A stretch of DNA of 13,203 nucleotides from CAYUAI01 sp964442745 (GTDB lineage Bacteria; Pseudomonadota; Gammaproteobacteria; S012-40). How positions within the stretch are numbered: position 1 is the first letter of the stretch; each line of letters starts with the position of its first letter. The DNA is taken from contig CAYUAI010000103.1 in the NCBI GenBank assembly GCA_964442745.1, positions 1-13,203 on the forward strand, given 5' to 3'. A model generated the notes under the pieces. That model was given only the letters and a program-made list of their open reading frames with translations. It made no database searches and was not told the DNA's origin. Below, piece after piece: positions 13,180 to 13,203 of the stretch. The translations under genes were made by a program, and so were the position numbers.

Positions 13180-13203
13180 ATGACAATACGTCACCTCATG
13201 CTA
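13180..13203 (+). CDS. start of a gene cut by the window edge
   Basis: ATG 13180 has AAGGG (13167-13171) at an 8-nt spacing and continues MTIRHLML to the last base. The start resembles a signal peptide, but eight residues cannot identify the product. It is divergent from the LVIVD lipoprotein, so the 195-nt gap should hold both promoters; I see no clear -35/-10 pair. Confidence 0.5.

Overview
The window reads as chromosomal DNA of a gammaproteobacterium of moderate GC. The evidence is protein-level: a RavA-type MoxR ATPase, an RhlB helicase whose C-terminal half resembles the Pseudomonas-type protein, a DUF2797 protein and a DUF2760/Hsp70 pair. A type II sulfide:quinone oxidoreductase (SQR) shows the cell handles sulfide. 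I cannot name a genus. I see no tRNA, rRNA, CRISPR array, transposase or phage gene.

Layout. (1) 1-2945: a minus-strand operon of DUF2797, ravA and an unrecognised 168-aa gene, with gaps of 3 and 1 nt; a VWA partner (ViaA position) would lie beyond the left edge. (2) 3006-4304: a membrane-anchored thioredoxin-like protein (CQSC), an overlooked 37-aa membrane protein with its own promoter, a bidirectional hairpin, and a minus-strand DUF302 gene with a -10 box inside a perfect dyad and a long foldable leader. (3) 4518-7298: a small DUF2934 protein, then DUF2760 and an atypical Hsp70 overlapping by 4 nt. (4) 7417-8933: convergent rhlB with an inverted-repeat-rich leader. (5) 8980-10080: an eroded stretch holding a small exported protein, a GNAT N-terminal remnant, a possible ORF whose frame turns on an A7 run, and a 17-aa minigene with a strong ribosome binding site. 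(6) 10081-12985: a FUN14-family membrane protein, a strong bidirectional terminator, type II SQR, and upstream of it a lipoprotein built of LVIVD propeller repeats. The first codons of a plus-strand gene sit at the right edge.

Working together. DUF2797-ravA-168 aa is one transcription unit, and DUF2760-Hsp70 is a translationally coupled chaperone pair. The thioredoxin-like protein, DUF302 and SQR fit a thiol/sulfide theme, but they are separate units and the link is inference. No clearly new defence or mobile system is present. The best leads are the small genes, the DUF302 control region, the GNAT remnant block, and the FUN14/SQR/LVIVD neighbourhood.
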